From Heligmosomoides polygyrus polygyrus (taxonomy: Eukaryota > Nematoda > Chromadorea > Rhabditida > Heligmosomidae), in contig OX377205.1 in the NCBI GenBank assembly GCA_947396885.1, positions 64,452,969 through 64,516,968 of the forward strand: a stretch of 64,000 nucleotides of DNA, written 5' to 3'. Each line of letters opens with the position of its first letter. The stretch's first letter is position 1. The notes beneath the pieces were generated by a model. The model did not search any database. It was not told the origin of the DNA and was given only the letters and a program-made list of their open reading frames with translations. A program made the translations under genes and the position numbers. This document shows positions 11,801 through 21,425 of this stretch, in pieces.

Positions 11801-12761
11801 GCCTAGTAGTGCTCCGCTTTACACTAGCAACTAGTCACTTGAGGAGGAGACTTGCTTGAACAGTATCAGCAGTAAGCGACTGCGACTGGCAGGAATACTC
11901 GTGGCCAATATCATGTAGGACATTAAACCACATCCAATACTGCTGCTGGTCACATGGTGGTTGACGCAGCAATGAACCCACGTTCTCTGGGTACAGTCCA
12001 CTTGGATTCCTAGCTCAATGTTAATACATGATCTCAGTCTGAGATCTGCCCCACCTTGAACTAACTTTCGGAATTGGAGATGAGAGAGAATAGCTGGTGC
12101 TGCACTTAGCAACATCATCGGGAAGCAGGATAAGTGATCACGTACTATTCAGCTAGATGATAGCTAAGAAGTAGCTTGAGTGTATAAAGGCCTACAAAAT
12201 AGTACACAGGAGTCTTCTCATGGTAGGCTACGTGTTTCGCACATCCTAGATTTATCTTGCATTATTTTTCAGACGCTCAAGATACTGCAAAACCTGCTAA
12301 ACCAAGGAAAGATAAGGGTGAGTTATTGAGACTATTCACATAAAGTCAATCCATGGTTCGCAAGATTCTAGTGCTGCACGCTGACCGCATTCCGGTATGT
12401 GATCAAGTTCCGCCGAACAGCTAAAGGGGTGCCGAGCAGCTCAATTGAGCTCTCTTTTCCATTTTGCTGTAGAGGAATGCTTCGTAGCCATTCACCGAAA
12501 CGTGAAATGAGAAGATAGGTGGCGCTCAGTGAGAGCGAAACTTGCAACAGAAATGTTGGCGTTTCTCTGGCGTGAAACTCTGTCATTCGTCATGCGTAAA
12601 TAAGCAGAAGTCGACGCCGACAATTATTAGCATCCTTAACGAAAAACAGCACCAATAAGAACCTTTGCTAGAGCGGTGAGGACTTGGAGGAGTCAGCTTA
12701 ATTAGGCAGTTGGAGAAAAGTTAGGCACTGTATAGTAGGTATCTTTACAACTGTGCAATAT
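8864..12761. other. about 3.9 kb without a supported gene
   Basis: No protein family, long terminal repeat or inverted pair is recognisable. An AAT microsatellite lies at 9827-9843. A lysine-rich plus-strand stretch near 9240-9420, with EALKIKEKYNEEVQKG character, could be a coiled-coil exon but has stops on both sides and no convincing splice sites. Around 11-11.2 kb several CATGTG/ACATACG-like words recur at short spacing. It may be host intergenic sequence or old repeats. Confidence 0.35.
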
Positions 12762-12941
12762 GGGGCCAAATTCATCAGCGAACTACGTAATTTTAGCAGA
12801 GAATTGTAAGCTTATCAAGCGATATGGTGAGCGATAAACCGCGTTATCTGAGCTTTTAACGAGGCTTATCGCTCACCATATCGTTTGATAAGCTTACAAT
12901 TCTTCATTAAAGTTACGTAAGTCCTTGATGAATCCGGCCCC
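12762..12941. mobile_element. palindromic MITE
   Basis: The 180-bp unit is nearly self-complementary. It opens with GGGGCCAAATTCATCA and closes with the complement of GGGGCCGGATTCATCA. Inside these, the arm containing TACGTAATTTTAGCAGAGAA and GATATGGTGAGCGATAA (12784-12838) is repeated inverted at 12867-12920, around a 28-nt loop. It holds no coding sequence. Size, structure and arm similarity fit a MITE; the superfamily cannot be told without a clear target duplication. Confidence 0.8.
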
Positions 12942-13505
12942 TGTTGTGCTAGGTAGAAGTTAGTATAAATGTTCAAGGTTAATAATGGTTTCTAAACATT
13001 GTAAAGCCCTTCTATTCCACATTTCGTTTTTCTCAAAGAAATTGCACATCTTTCTCAAAAACTGGTCCTTAACACTTCATTTTATTTAATTATTTCTGTA
13101 CGATGCATAAAGCATACGTGATATAGAATGCAGTACAATAAGATGCTGTTACTAATACGAGAACACCAAAATATAGACACTTGAAATCTAAAAATGCAAA
13201 AGCTTGCTCCTAGCCGTGTGCCTGAATAGTCGGTAATGCGACTAGGACCGAGGAACACAGGAATTTAACTAGATGAAGCTGGAACCAGCTCTGCTACAAG
13301 TGAAACTACATGATCTGGTATTCTTTTTGGGTACACCGTAACATATTTGTTCTGAGTTTTCTCCTAGTTCTTGACATTATTATACGATATCATTTTCAAA
13401 CATCTACATCAGCTAGGTTAGACAAGAGTTTGAAAACCACACACACATAAGTAAGTTTACGAGGAGTAACTAAGGAGTGCAGCTTATATTCGCTATTTCT
13501 AACTA
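12942..13505. other. unassigned AT-rich spacer
   Basis: No gene or repeat recognised between the MITE and the next transposon. Confidence 0.4.
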
Positions 13506-14771
13506 CAGGGTGAGCCATAAATATGGTCACTCAATAAGAAGCGAATTACTCACGGGGAATTTGTCAGGGAATAGCGAAACTTCCTCAACAATTTACTAAC
13601 AATCTAGTTAACACGCAAAATGGATATCATCTAATATGATCTTCCTTGGCACGAATGACGACCTTCAGACGCTTAGGGTAGGACTCAACGGCGGCACGCA
13701 AGGTTGCTTGCGGAATTTCCTTCTATGCTTTTTCCCGTGAAGATTTCAATCCTCGAATCGTAGTGCGTCTTTTAGCGCAGGCTTCACCCTCTTGAATGAA
13801 CCAACGCAGTAACCCATAACACTCAAATCTTACGAGTTTGTCGGCCATTTAGAAACAGGGATGAAGTTGGGAAGATTCCTTGCGCACCACTCCTGAGTCT
13901 TCTTGGACTTGTGAGCGGGAGCGCCCTTCTGTTGAAAGGTCCATGTTGTATTTTCAGAGTGTTCTTGAGCCTAGGGAAGCAACTCCTTCATCAAATGCCG
14001 TTCACGTAGACATTGGTGTTGACCTTGGCTCCTTTTTCAACGAAAACCAATCGTGTCCGTCCTTTGGAGCAAGCTCCGGCCCAAACCATCAGGGAAGCTG
14101 CATGAGAGTTTCTGTTAACGGTGTCTGCATCCTCACCACTCTCAGCCAATAACCGCGAGTTTTGGCGGTCAAAAGGCTGCTCAACTGAGAAAAGTTTCAA
14201 ATCAGTGAAGAGCGTCGTGCAGTGGTCGTGCCGCTCGAGGAGTCTTGGACGTTTTTTTCTTCTTCCTTCCACCTGTGCAGGCGTTTGTAAGTGCAGCTGA
14301 CGGAACTTGTAGGGGTATAGTCCAAGTTCATTCCTAACAACTTGCCTCATCGTCGTAGCCGATACGTTGAGCTCGGATGCCACCTTCCTCATGCTGCGGC
14401 CTGGATCCCACTTGAATTGTTCTTTCATGATTTTTCAAAGACTGCTCGTAGCTACGGATACCGGGCAGCCAGATCGGGAACGATCAACGAAAGAGTTACG
14501 TTCCACACAGCGATAGACTATCATCTTGTGCAGCTTCAGCAGACGAGCGATGTTGGGAACAGAACGTCCTGCCCTTCTCGGATCCAAGATTGCGCCTCTT
14601 TGACAACAAGACTTTACCATTTCTGATAGAAGCAGTGTGGAGATGCAAAAAACACTATATACGGTTAAGATGACACATAGAATCCGAAGAAACAATGGAA
14701 ACGTAAAAACGTTCACAAACAAATACAAAAAATGACGCGCGAAAAAGTGACCATATTTATGGCGAACCCTG
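13506..14771 (-). mobile_element. dead Tc1/mariner element of DD37D (maT-like) type
   Basis: A 1266-bp element flanked by TA on both sides (13504-13505, 14772-14773). Its ends are imperfect inverted repeats that begin CAGGGTGAGCCATAAATATG at the left and CAGGGTTCGCCATAAATATG when the right end is read inward. The minus strand encodes a transposase: the N-terminal helix-turn-helix has AGRSVPNIARLLKLHK near 14540-14580, followed by VASELNVSATTMRQVVRNEL near 14350, SLMVWAGACSKGRTRLVFVE near 14040-14100 and KKTQEWCARNLPNFIP near 13865-13910. The second catalytic residue reads K (QQKGAPAH) and the third reads G (VMGY). Thirty-seven residues separate these positions, the spacing of the maT clade. 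Frameshifts and stops occur throughout. Confidence 0.85.
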
Positions 14772-15504
14772 TACAAAAAAACGTATGTAAGAACAAAAAA
14801 TCTAAAAAACTTTACTTTTAAGGTTGAAAAACTAAAAAAAATTCAAAAACCTAACTTTTTAAAGTTGAAAACTTGCAGTAACCCTCCCTAGCACAGGCTT
14901 CACAGTTGTAAAAGTTTCTTCTAGCCAGTGCCTAATTTTCTCCAACTGCTCCAATAACCCGGCTCGTTCAAGCTTCCACCGTTTTTGCAAAGGTTTTTAA
15001 CCGCGCCGTTTTTCGCTAAGGCAGATAATCCGACCGTAATAGTTGGCTTCTGCCTCTGCTGCTGTTTCTTTACGCATGACGCATGACAAAATTTCATGCT
15101 TGAGGAGCGTAAACATTTTTGCAACATGTTCTCTTCTCGCCGAGTGTGGCAATCAGCTCGGGTCACGTTTGGGGCAATGGCTATAAGGGAATCCCGTAGC
15201 GACATGGAAAAGCGAGTTTTGGAAGAGTTATCTGTTCTTCAGAACTCGCCGGACGATCACATTTATCCACACTAGGAATTGCTGGCAATTCAACGACATC
15301 AAGAGCAGCCTTTGTGTTACCGTAGCATAAAATGTCCTACTGTGAACGTTCCCTAAGTTCGCGGTTTTCCAATAGAAAAGGTGAAGGTGGAATGATTACC
15401 AACAGACTCCAACAACAGTTTCAGGGAAACTGCGTGAGTTCGAACTTCTCGCAGTACAAGTCGCCAGAATACGACAAGTCTTTCTGGATGCGACGCCCAT
15501 CCTT
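14772..15504. other. unassigned spacer
   Basis: The first 130 bases are A-rich (AAAACTTT words). A minus-strand open frame at 14921-15205 and a plus-strand one at 15332-15739 have no family features; the second overlaps the SINE. Confidence 0.4.
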
Positions 15505-15760
15505 CTCCTATAGTATGTCGTGGAGGCAATTTGAATGCATATATGGCATGCATAGTGATTTTACGTGGGCAGGCGATAGACAAATCAGTGTTTTATCCTT
15601 CCCAGTCAATTCTGCAGCCAATTCGCCGACCCCGGAGGGATGGAATACTCGCCTGGCCTGGCCGCAAAATCCAAACCTAGAACCTGGAATCAGGTGCACG
15701 CGACACCCGGCACGTTCTTCATCCAAACCATACCGATAGTGGAGCCCCATTACAGCAGAA
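15505..15760 (-). repeat. SINE family 1, diverged copy
   Basis: On the minus strand it has the same order as the copy at 3112-3420: a degraded box B reading GGTTTGGATTT, then CCCTCCGGGGTCGGCGAATT, then GGGAAGGATAAAAC and CTCCACGACAT. The head and tail are less clear than in the first copy. The long open frames crossing it on either strand are chance. Confidence 0.65.
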
Positions 15761-15923
15761 CTCTGTGTTTCAGCAGTGCTGAGGCCTACTTTTGCTCAAA
15801 CGGTGAAACCTGCCGGAAATCGGACGCTTTGGACGCGAATGCATCCCACCTCTATGAGAACCGTGAAGAACCGTTTGATTGCTACGGGCCTGCACGTGAT
15901 TACTCGCGGTAGACAGGCTATTA

Positions 15924-17213
15924 TTAGGTTGTCACATAAGTTCTGTCCGATCCCGATAGGCGTTACTTTGTTATTGTTTTTTTTTTCATGTACAGAGAAA
16001 GTAATTGTACATATGTTGTATACTATTTTGTAGCGCTTGCTTCGCTCTATAAAACTTGATATGTTGCTTTTAAAAAGCCGTGAGCATTGCTTCGTTTTAG
16101 GTGCTGGACGAAACCACGGAAAAAAACGCACTTGCGGGTAATAATGCTTCATGAGTTCAAGCTTCGCCGCAGTGTTAGCGAGGCAACTCAAAACATCAAG
16201 ATGGCATGGGGAGAGGACTCCGCTAACGAACGCACCGTGCGCAGATGGTACCAGAAGTTCCGGATTGGAGACGTGGACCTCGAAGACAAGGACCGCTCAG
16301 GACGACCAGCCAAATGTGATGACGGACGTTTGAAAGAACGAGTGGAAGCCGATTCACGAGGAACTGTGCGTGAGATGAGGAGAGAACTTCAGGTCAGTCG
16401 TACAACCATTTCGAGGCACCTAGCAGCGATAGGAAAGGTGAAAAAGCTGGATAAGTGGGTGCCCCACGAACTCACTGAGGAGCAGCAGAGGTGTCGCCTG
16501 GAGATCTGTTCTTCCCTTACTATAAGTAGCGAAAATGATCCATTTCTTGACCGGATAATAACCTGTGACAAAAAATGGATCGTGTACGACAATCGAAAAA
16601 GATCAGCGCAATGGCTGGATAAGGAGGAACCGCCGAAACGCTTTCCCAAACCTAGCCTCCATCCGAGGAAGGTCATGCTCACTGTCTGGTGGGCTGCAAC
16701 TGGTATTATCCACTACGACTTCTTGAAGCCTGGTGAAACCATCACGGCAGATAGGTACTGTCGTGAATTAAACGTGGTTCACCAAAAGTTGCATGAAATG
16801 CGTCCTGCACTGGTGAATCGAAGAAGACCGATCCTTCTTCACGACAACGCCCGTCCACATGTCTCGCATCTGACCACCCAAAAACTAAACCAGTTGAGAT
16901 ATGAAGTTCTCCCGCATCCCCCTTATTCCCCAGACCTAGCTCCAACGGACTTTCATCTTTTCAAGCATCTCGATGGTTTCCTCAAGGATAAAAACTTTAC
17001 TAATATAGCAGATATCGAAATTGCCTTCGAGTGTTTCATTGCTTCTAGAAATTCAGATTTCTTTCGAAATGGAATTAGCGCTCTTGTATATCGTTGGCAG
17101 AAGTGCATTGATTGTAACGGTTCTTACTTTGATTAATAAACTTTATTTTCTGCTGAGATACTACACCGCAAAGTTGCCGTCGAAAATCGGACAGAACTTA
17201 TGTGACAACCTAA
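15924..17213 (+). mobile_element. bandit-like mariner (irritans-type) transposon, structurally complete
   Basis: A 1290-bp element bounded by the TA duplication expected of mariners (15922-15923 and 17214-17215). The ends are perfect 28-bp inverted repeats at 15924-15951 and 17186-17213, beginning TTAGGTTGTCACATAAGTTC. The size, the TTAGGTTG start and the enclosed transposase place it beside Hsmar1 and the hookworm bandit element. Perfect terminal repeats with one long open frame indicate recent activity compared with every other transposon in the window. It stands alone, not nested in a recognisable element. The bandit assignment is from memory of the family and is inference. Confidence 0.92.
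16144..17136 (+). CDS. mariner transposase (DD34D), nearly intact
   Basis: Catalyses cut-and-paste transposition of the surrounding element in the nucleus. The protein is about 330 residues from this ATG; irritans mariners are usually near 345. In order it shows helix-turn-helix DNA-binding regions with RRSVSEATQNI and VSRTTISRHL, the linker motif WVPHEL, the first catalytic aspartate in IITCDKKW, the second in LLHDNARPH and the third in YSPDLAPTDFH. Exactly 34 residues lie between the second and third, the DD34D signature. It ends with GISALVYRWQKCIDCNGSYFD-type wording, as Hsmar1 does. The frame stays open upstream without an ATG; the position expected to encode the family's first Met (about 16117) reads ACG in another frame, next to an A-run, so the original start may be lost. 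The catalytic core itself looks undamaged. Confidence 0.9.
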   Translation: MLHEFKLRRSVSEATQNIKMAWGEDSANERTVRRWYQKFRIGDVDLEDKDRSGRPAKCDDGRLKERVEADSRGTVREMRRELQVSRTTISRHLAAIGKVKKLDKWVPHELTEEQQRCRLEICSSLTISSENDPFLDRIITCDKKWIVYDNRKRSAQWLDKEEPPKRFPKPSLHPRKVMLTVWWAATGIIHYDFLKPGETITADRYCRELNVVHQKLHEMRPALVNRRRPILLHDNARPHVSHLTTQKLNQLRYEVLPHPPYSPDLAPTDFHLFKHLDGFLKDKNFTNIADIEIAFECFIASRNSDFFRNGISALVYRWQKCIDCNGSYFD

Positions 17214-17215
17214 TA

Positions 17216-17654
17216 GTAGCCAGACATTAAAATGTTTCACTTTTCTTTTCTGAATCTCCTAACAATTAATTACTCCTGCTTCGCGAAGGGCTTAGTCGGC
17301 GCAGAACACAAGCATTGTCCAGATGGAGGGTGCACGAGATATAGGCTCAAGCGGCATTTGTGCCGCAGGGCCTTAATTGAACTTCAAGCGCACAAAATTG
17401 TCAAATGATCCCATTTCTTATGCTCACCCCTTAAGCAAAAGCTGTTACAAAAAGAGGTCTAGAAGTCTAGGTTTGGAAGTCATTCTACGCCTTTGCAGAT
17501 GCGATTAGACCGCAGGAGTATGCAGAAGGCTGCCGCGGTGCTCATCTGTTGACGTACACAAGACGACTGAATTGATTTTGGTTCCGCGATTTGTCTTTGG
17601 TGCCTATGAATTCACATTAAATTTACATTGAAAAGAAAGAGCAATATGCACTTC
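17216..17654. other. unassigned spacer
   Basis: No gene recognised. It separates the mariner from the outer inverted-repeat unit. Confidence 0.4.
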
Positions 17655-17705
17655 TCCACGCAGGAGGTCATTGAGGGGGCGTTCGCATCGGTTGGTCGTA
17701 GGCGC
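17655..17705 (+). repeat. outer piece of the left arm of the GC-rich inverted repeat
   Basis: This stretch, ending GGTCGTAGGCGCC, matches in inverted orientation the sequence around 26350-26400. The arm then continues only after 24668, because a hAT-like element of 6962 bp splits it. The last eight bases (17698-17705, GTAGGCGC) are duplicated at 24668-24675 and are the target-site duplication. Confidence 0.8.
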
Positions 17706-18476
17706 CAGGGGTGTGCGTAATTACGATTTACGATTTTATGATTTACGGTTATTTTTGCCGAATTTTTTATGATTTACGATTTACGACATTTTGGTCGTAA
17801 ATCGTAAATTTTCGTGAATGTGGATTTTGACTGCAACCAACTGGCGTCCAAATTAATGTGGACCGAATCACAATGACGTGCCCACTCTAATGTTCTCTTC
17901 TTACAGCTCATTCCGCTTCCACTTAATGTTGTTTCTATTTGATGATCTAAGTTACTGTGGCAGGAGACGCCATCCTGGGCACAGGCTTTTCGAATCCTCT
18001 TCGCTTAACTAACTTTTCCATTTCTTTTACATTGTAAGGGCTGCCGTTTGGAACCGCACAGGCTTAAATGGAGAAAAAAGTGCAACGTAATGTTCAAAAA
18101 TAAGCTCCTGTCCTGGAGGCTGGGCTCCTCCGTTTCCGATCCAGAGCTGAGTAGCGAAGGCACATTGCATTCTACTGTCAAAGATCGCTCCAATAATAGT
18201 TTCCGATCTCTTAAGAAAAGAAGCGTTTCTCACTTTAGTTTAAGCATGGGAACAAAACGCTTTTGCTGTCGTTGAAGGACTAAATCGTTGAATTTTGCCA
18301 TAATATTTTGTGCTAAACTGATCTATATTACTCTTTTTGCTCAACAAATTTCTACGTTCTGATTTTGATAATTTTCGAAAGCCAACTTTTGATGTATCCT
18401 TTTGAACAAAACTTACTTTGTATCACATTTTGGCTAATAAATGTTCTGTTCTGTTCTGTTCTGTTCCAATCCATCT

Positions 18477-18524
18477 CTAGGAAGCTGCCTCTAATGTCAA
18501 AAGACATTGGAGGCAGCTTCCTAG
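18477..18524. repeat. 22-bp inverted pair with 4-nt loop inside the hAT-like element
   Basis: CTAGGAAGCTGCCTCTAATG and its complement face each other across AAAA with a single mismatch in 22 bp. It is preceded by five CTGTT units (18443-18467). The second hAT-like copy keeps only one side of it, near 46560-46590, so the inversion arose in this copy or was lost in the other. Confidence 0.9.
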
Positions 18525-19667
18525 AGAAAGAGATGAGTATTATAGATCCGCGTCCTGTTTGGTAATAACGTCCAGTCAATTTGTTTGTAACAGACACATG
18601 CTAACCCTTTCGAATAAGATTTATGTAAACCCACGACTGAACGTCATTCGTGATTGGAAGCGGTGTCTAAAATGTTGCTGTGCTCATGTGGAAAGGATAA
18701 AGCACTGATGCTTTATCAGCTTGCATTGTATGCAATTCATAGGGCGGAACAAATTGATGTACAAAGTAAGGCGTAACCAAGCGCGAACATTTCAGGATCT
18801 CCATTTTTGGTGTGATTGAGTTTACTGTATTCACCCTATCTAATCCGTTGAGGATGCTCGACTCTTGTAGGGCACACGTTCGTCACAGAACTGGCGAAGG
18901 GTAGCTTGAGCGAATGCAGAGATTTATTAAACAGTCGTGCAAGATTTTAACGTTTTCGAAATCGGACAAGTGCAGGAAAGCCGTCTTAGGGAACTGGCGC
19001 TCTGGGCAGGTTTTGGTCACCGCGTTTTGGTTATAGATCAGTGGTTCAGAACTTGAGAGCACTTTCAATGTTACGAAATGCCCTCGCTCCAATCTCTCTG
19101 CAATTAACCGAATTCTCAATTCAAATACCGCGCTGTGGTTATTGCTCGATACTGTCGCATTAAGCAGGATGTGTAACTACCCTTCTGCAGCGGTCTATGT
19201 ACCGTTTTCATCTGCTGCGTTGAAAAAGGACTTTTGCCCACTCACACTGAACCTGACTTAACTTAAGCCGCGTTCATCCCCATTCACAACTGAAATGGAA
19301 ATACTTTTAAATCAGACTAGGCACTTTCCAAATCGAAATTATCGTCTCTACGGAATCAAACTGAAGACTCCTCAAAAAGGTTGCCTCACGGATTCAATCG
19401 ACTGCAAAAGATGTCCTAGAAGTATGGTCATACTGTTTCGGCGGCCAAAAGTTTTCTATCCTTCTGCTATGGGAATGTTTCTGAGCTTATTCCAAAATGT
19501 AGAAAAGCGTACGTCTTTCTTTGCCTTAGACGAGGGGATTGCGCCATACGTGAACCTAGTGCGTATGGAGCAACATTGTTGTATGACACATGTTTGTTTA
19601 CTATTATAAACGCGCAGCTGCTGTTTTTGCCGTAGTGGTCAGTGGTGAAACAAATTTTTTTCAATTT

Positions 19668-19737
19668 TTATACCTCCGATACTCTCTGGTATAAATACCA
19701 TTTTGAATTATCGATTCGATAATGCGAGGCACTGGAA
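19668..19737 (-). repeat. split direct repeat B2 (3' end of PAT element)
   Basis: Seventy bases identical to B1 at 21340-21409. It contains the dyad-like words GGTATAAATACC and ATCGATTCGAT. It forms the outer 3' terminus of the element. Confidence 0.93.
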
Positions 19738-20141
19738 AAACGGTTTATTCGGTGTGCGTATTAGGAGCGGGTGATGTACGAGATACACCAAATGATAGTT
19801 GATACATGCAACTAATAAGTGACAACGAATCTACACTGAAAGCAACAGCAACCTCTGGTCTATTTTTCAACGTAACAATTAACTTCATACCGCGATCAAC
19901 TGTTTACAAGAGTAGGTGACCTGAGATGGGTCGTGAAATAATATGTTACAAGAACAACTGTACAACATCTCATGACGGATAGTGATTAATTATCGACGCT
20001 TTAATGTACAGTGAGCATATGATTAACCTGTAGAAGAGTCCACATTGCATATGTTACTATATGCGCTAATAAGGGAAAAAAAACATCAACGAGGAATTAG
20101 ACATGTGGATGTACATACAATGAGAACATGACAGCAATGGG

Positions 20142-20860
20142 TTAAAAGGTCGAGTTGCTAGGAGCCGTAGGAAGATCAAGCGGCTTCGGACTGACGTAGC
20201 ATTTGAAAGCTGTAGCTGATCGCCATCTTCCTGCCTGCATGACCCTTGTTTGGTCGTAGCCCATGTCCAAAGCATGAGAAGCCGCCCCTCCTCTAAACGA
20301 ATGGGAGGTAAGATTAAGGTGGTCTAATTGCGTAGCTGTGAGCAGGGCCCTTAGCCTATCCCTTAAAGCCGAGTACGTGAGGGGGAGCCCCGAAGTCGCC
20401 GACTGGAACAAAAACAGCTGATTCGCTGCTGAATCTACATAAGTCCTTAGTAAGTTATGCTCCAGTTTATCGAGCTTGATTGGTATGCAAGTACCCTCAC
20501 CGAACTGATCCGTTTTGAACCTCCTAATTAAGAGGGTCCACAGCCCATGCTGTTTACACGTCAGATCTTTAACCAGTATGCTCATAGCTTCGCTTATTCT
20601 AAGTTACGCCTAGGACTGCAGGAGTGCTACCACGGCGGCCTGTGTTGTTTTGGGGTCACTGCTACGTGTACCCTCGAGCACTATCTTGCGCATCGCTGCT
20701 GGGTCGACCTTCGCGTGGTGTTTAACCGGAGGGGATGCCCCCTTCTCGGCCTCTACAATGCTCCCTTCGATGCTCCGTTCTGCCTCCGGTAATGGCCCGA
20801 GGAAATAGTTCATTGCTGCGACTATTAAGGCAACGCTTTCTGCCGCCCATCAACCGCGCA
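20142..20860 (-). pseudogene. tyrosine recombinase (YR) of the PAT-like element, two stops
   Basis: Integrates the circular retrotransposon DNA by site-specific recombination in place of a DDE integrase. Two minus-strand segments in the same frame (20610-20860 and 20142-20606) form one domain. The N-terminal core reads DPKTTQAAVVALLQ; then come two in-frame stops (TAG and TAA) two codons apart, followed directly by LRISEAMSILV, the box I arginine region. Further on lie TSHSFRGGAASHAL (box II HxxR) and MQAGRWRSATAFKCYV, which ends with the expected catalytic tyrosine. So the R, H-x-x-R and Y residues are all present and only the two nonsense codons break the gene. It lies between A2 and B2. 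Confidence 0.88.
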
Positions 20861-21206
20861 TTGCGCTACGTAGTAGTTCCTCATCTGAGGAATGGGAAGA
20901 TTGGGGACCTTGACGTTCCTTCTGAAGTCCTCAAACTACCTCAGTTCAGCTCGATAGCAGGATAGCGTCGAACGAGCTCTATCTGTAATCAGGGCTCTGC
21001 CGATCCTACTTCCTGCTTCTCCCAGCCCTAGGTCTTCAGCTTCTTTCATCATCGTTGCTCCCTGCTGGAACCTAGCGGCTGGAAAATACGCGTTTCATTT
21101 CACTTTCACATCCACTCTTGTACCTCTTAAATGCCTATAATTGCGGATTTTTTTATACCTCTATTCACTGGACTCTCCTAAGCTATTACAGGGTAGGTGG
21201 GAGGGC

Positions 21207-21342
21207 CGACCGCTCCACGGGCGCCGAAAACCTGGATGACCTCGTCAGGTTTCGTCACGCGAGGAGACTCGTGACCCTTCCCCTTGGTCCCTAAGTCGCG
21301 GCCTAGCGAGATCGATCGATCTATAATTCAAAATAACACTTA
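21207..21342 (-). repeat. split direct repeat A2
   Basis: About 136 bases matching A1 (24100-24235) with six differences, running CGACCGCTCCACGG to AACACTTA on the plus strand. It abuts and overlaps B1 by three bases (TTA), forming the internal B1-A2 junction. Confidence 0.92.
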
Positions 21343-21409
21343 TACCTCCGATACTCTCTGGTATAAATACCATTTTGAATTATCGATTCGATAATGCGAG
21401 GCACTGGAA
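21340..21409 (-). repeat. split direct repeat B1
   Basis: Identical over 70 bases to B2 at 19668-19737. It is located just 3' of the reverse transcriptase/RNase H frame. Confidence 0.93.
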
Positions 21410-21425
21410 TTGCAAAGCCGGGGGA

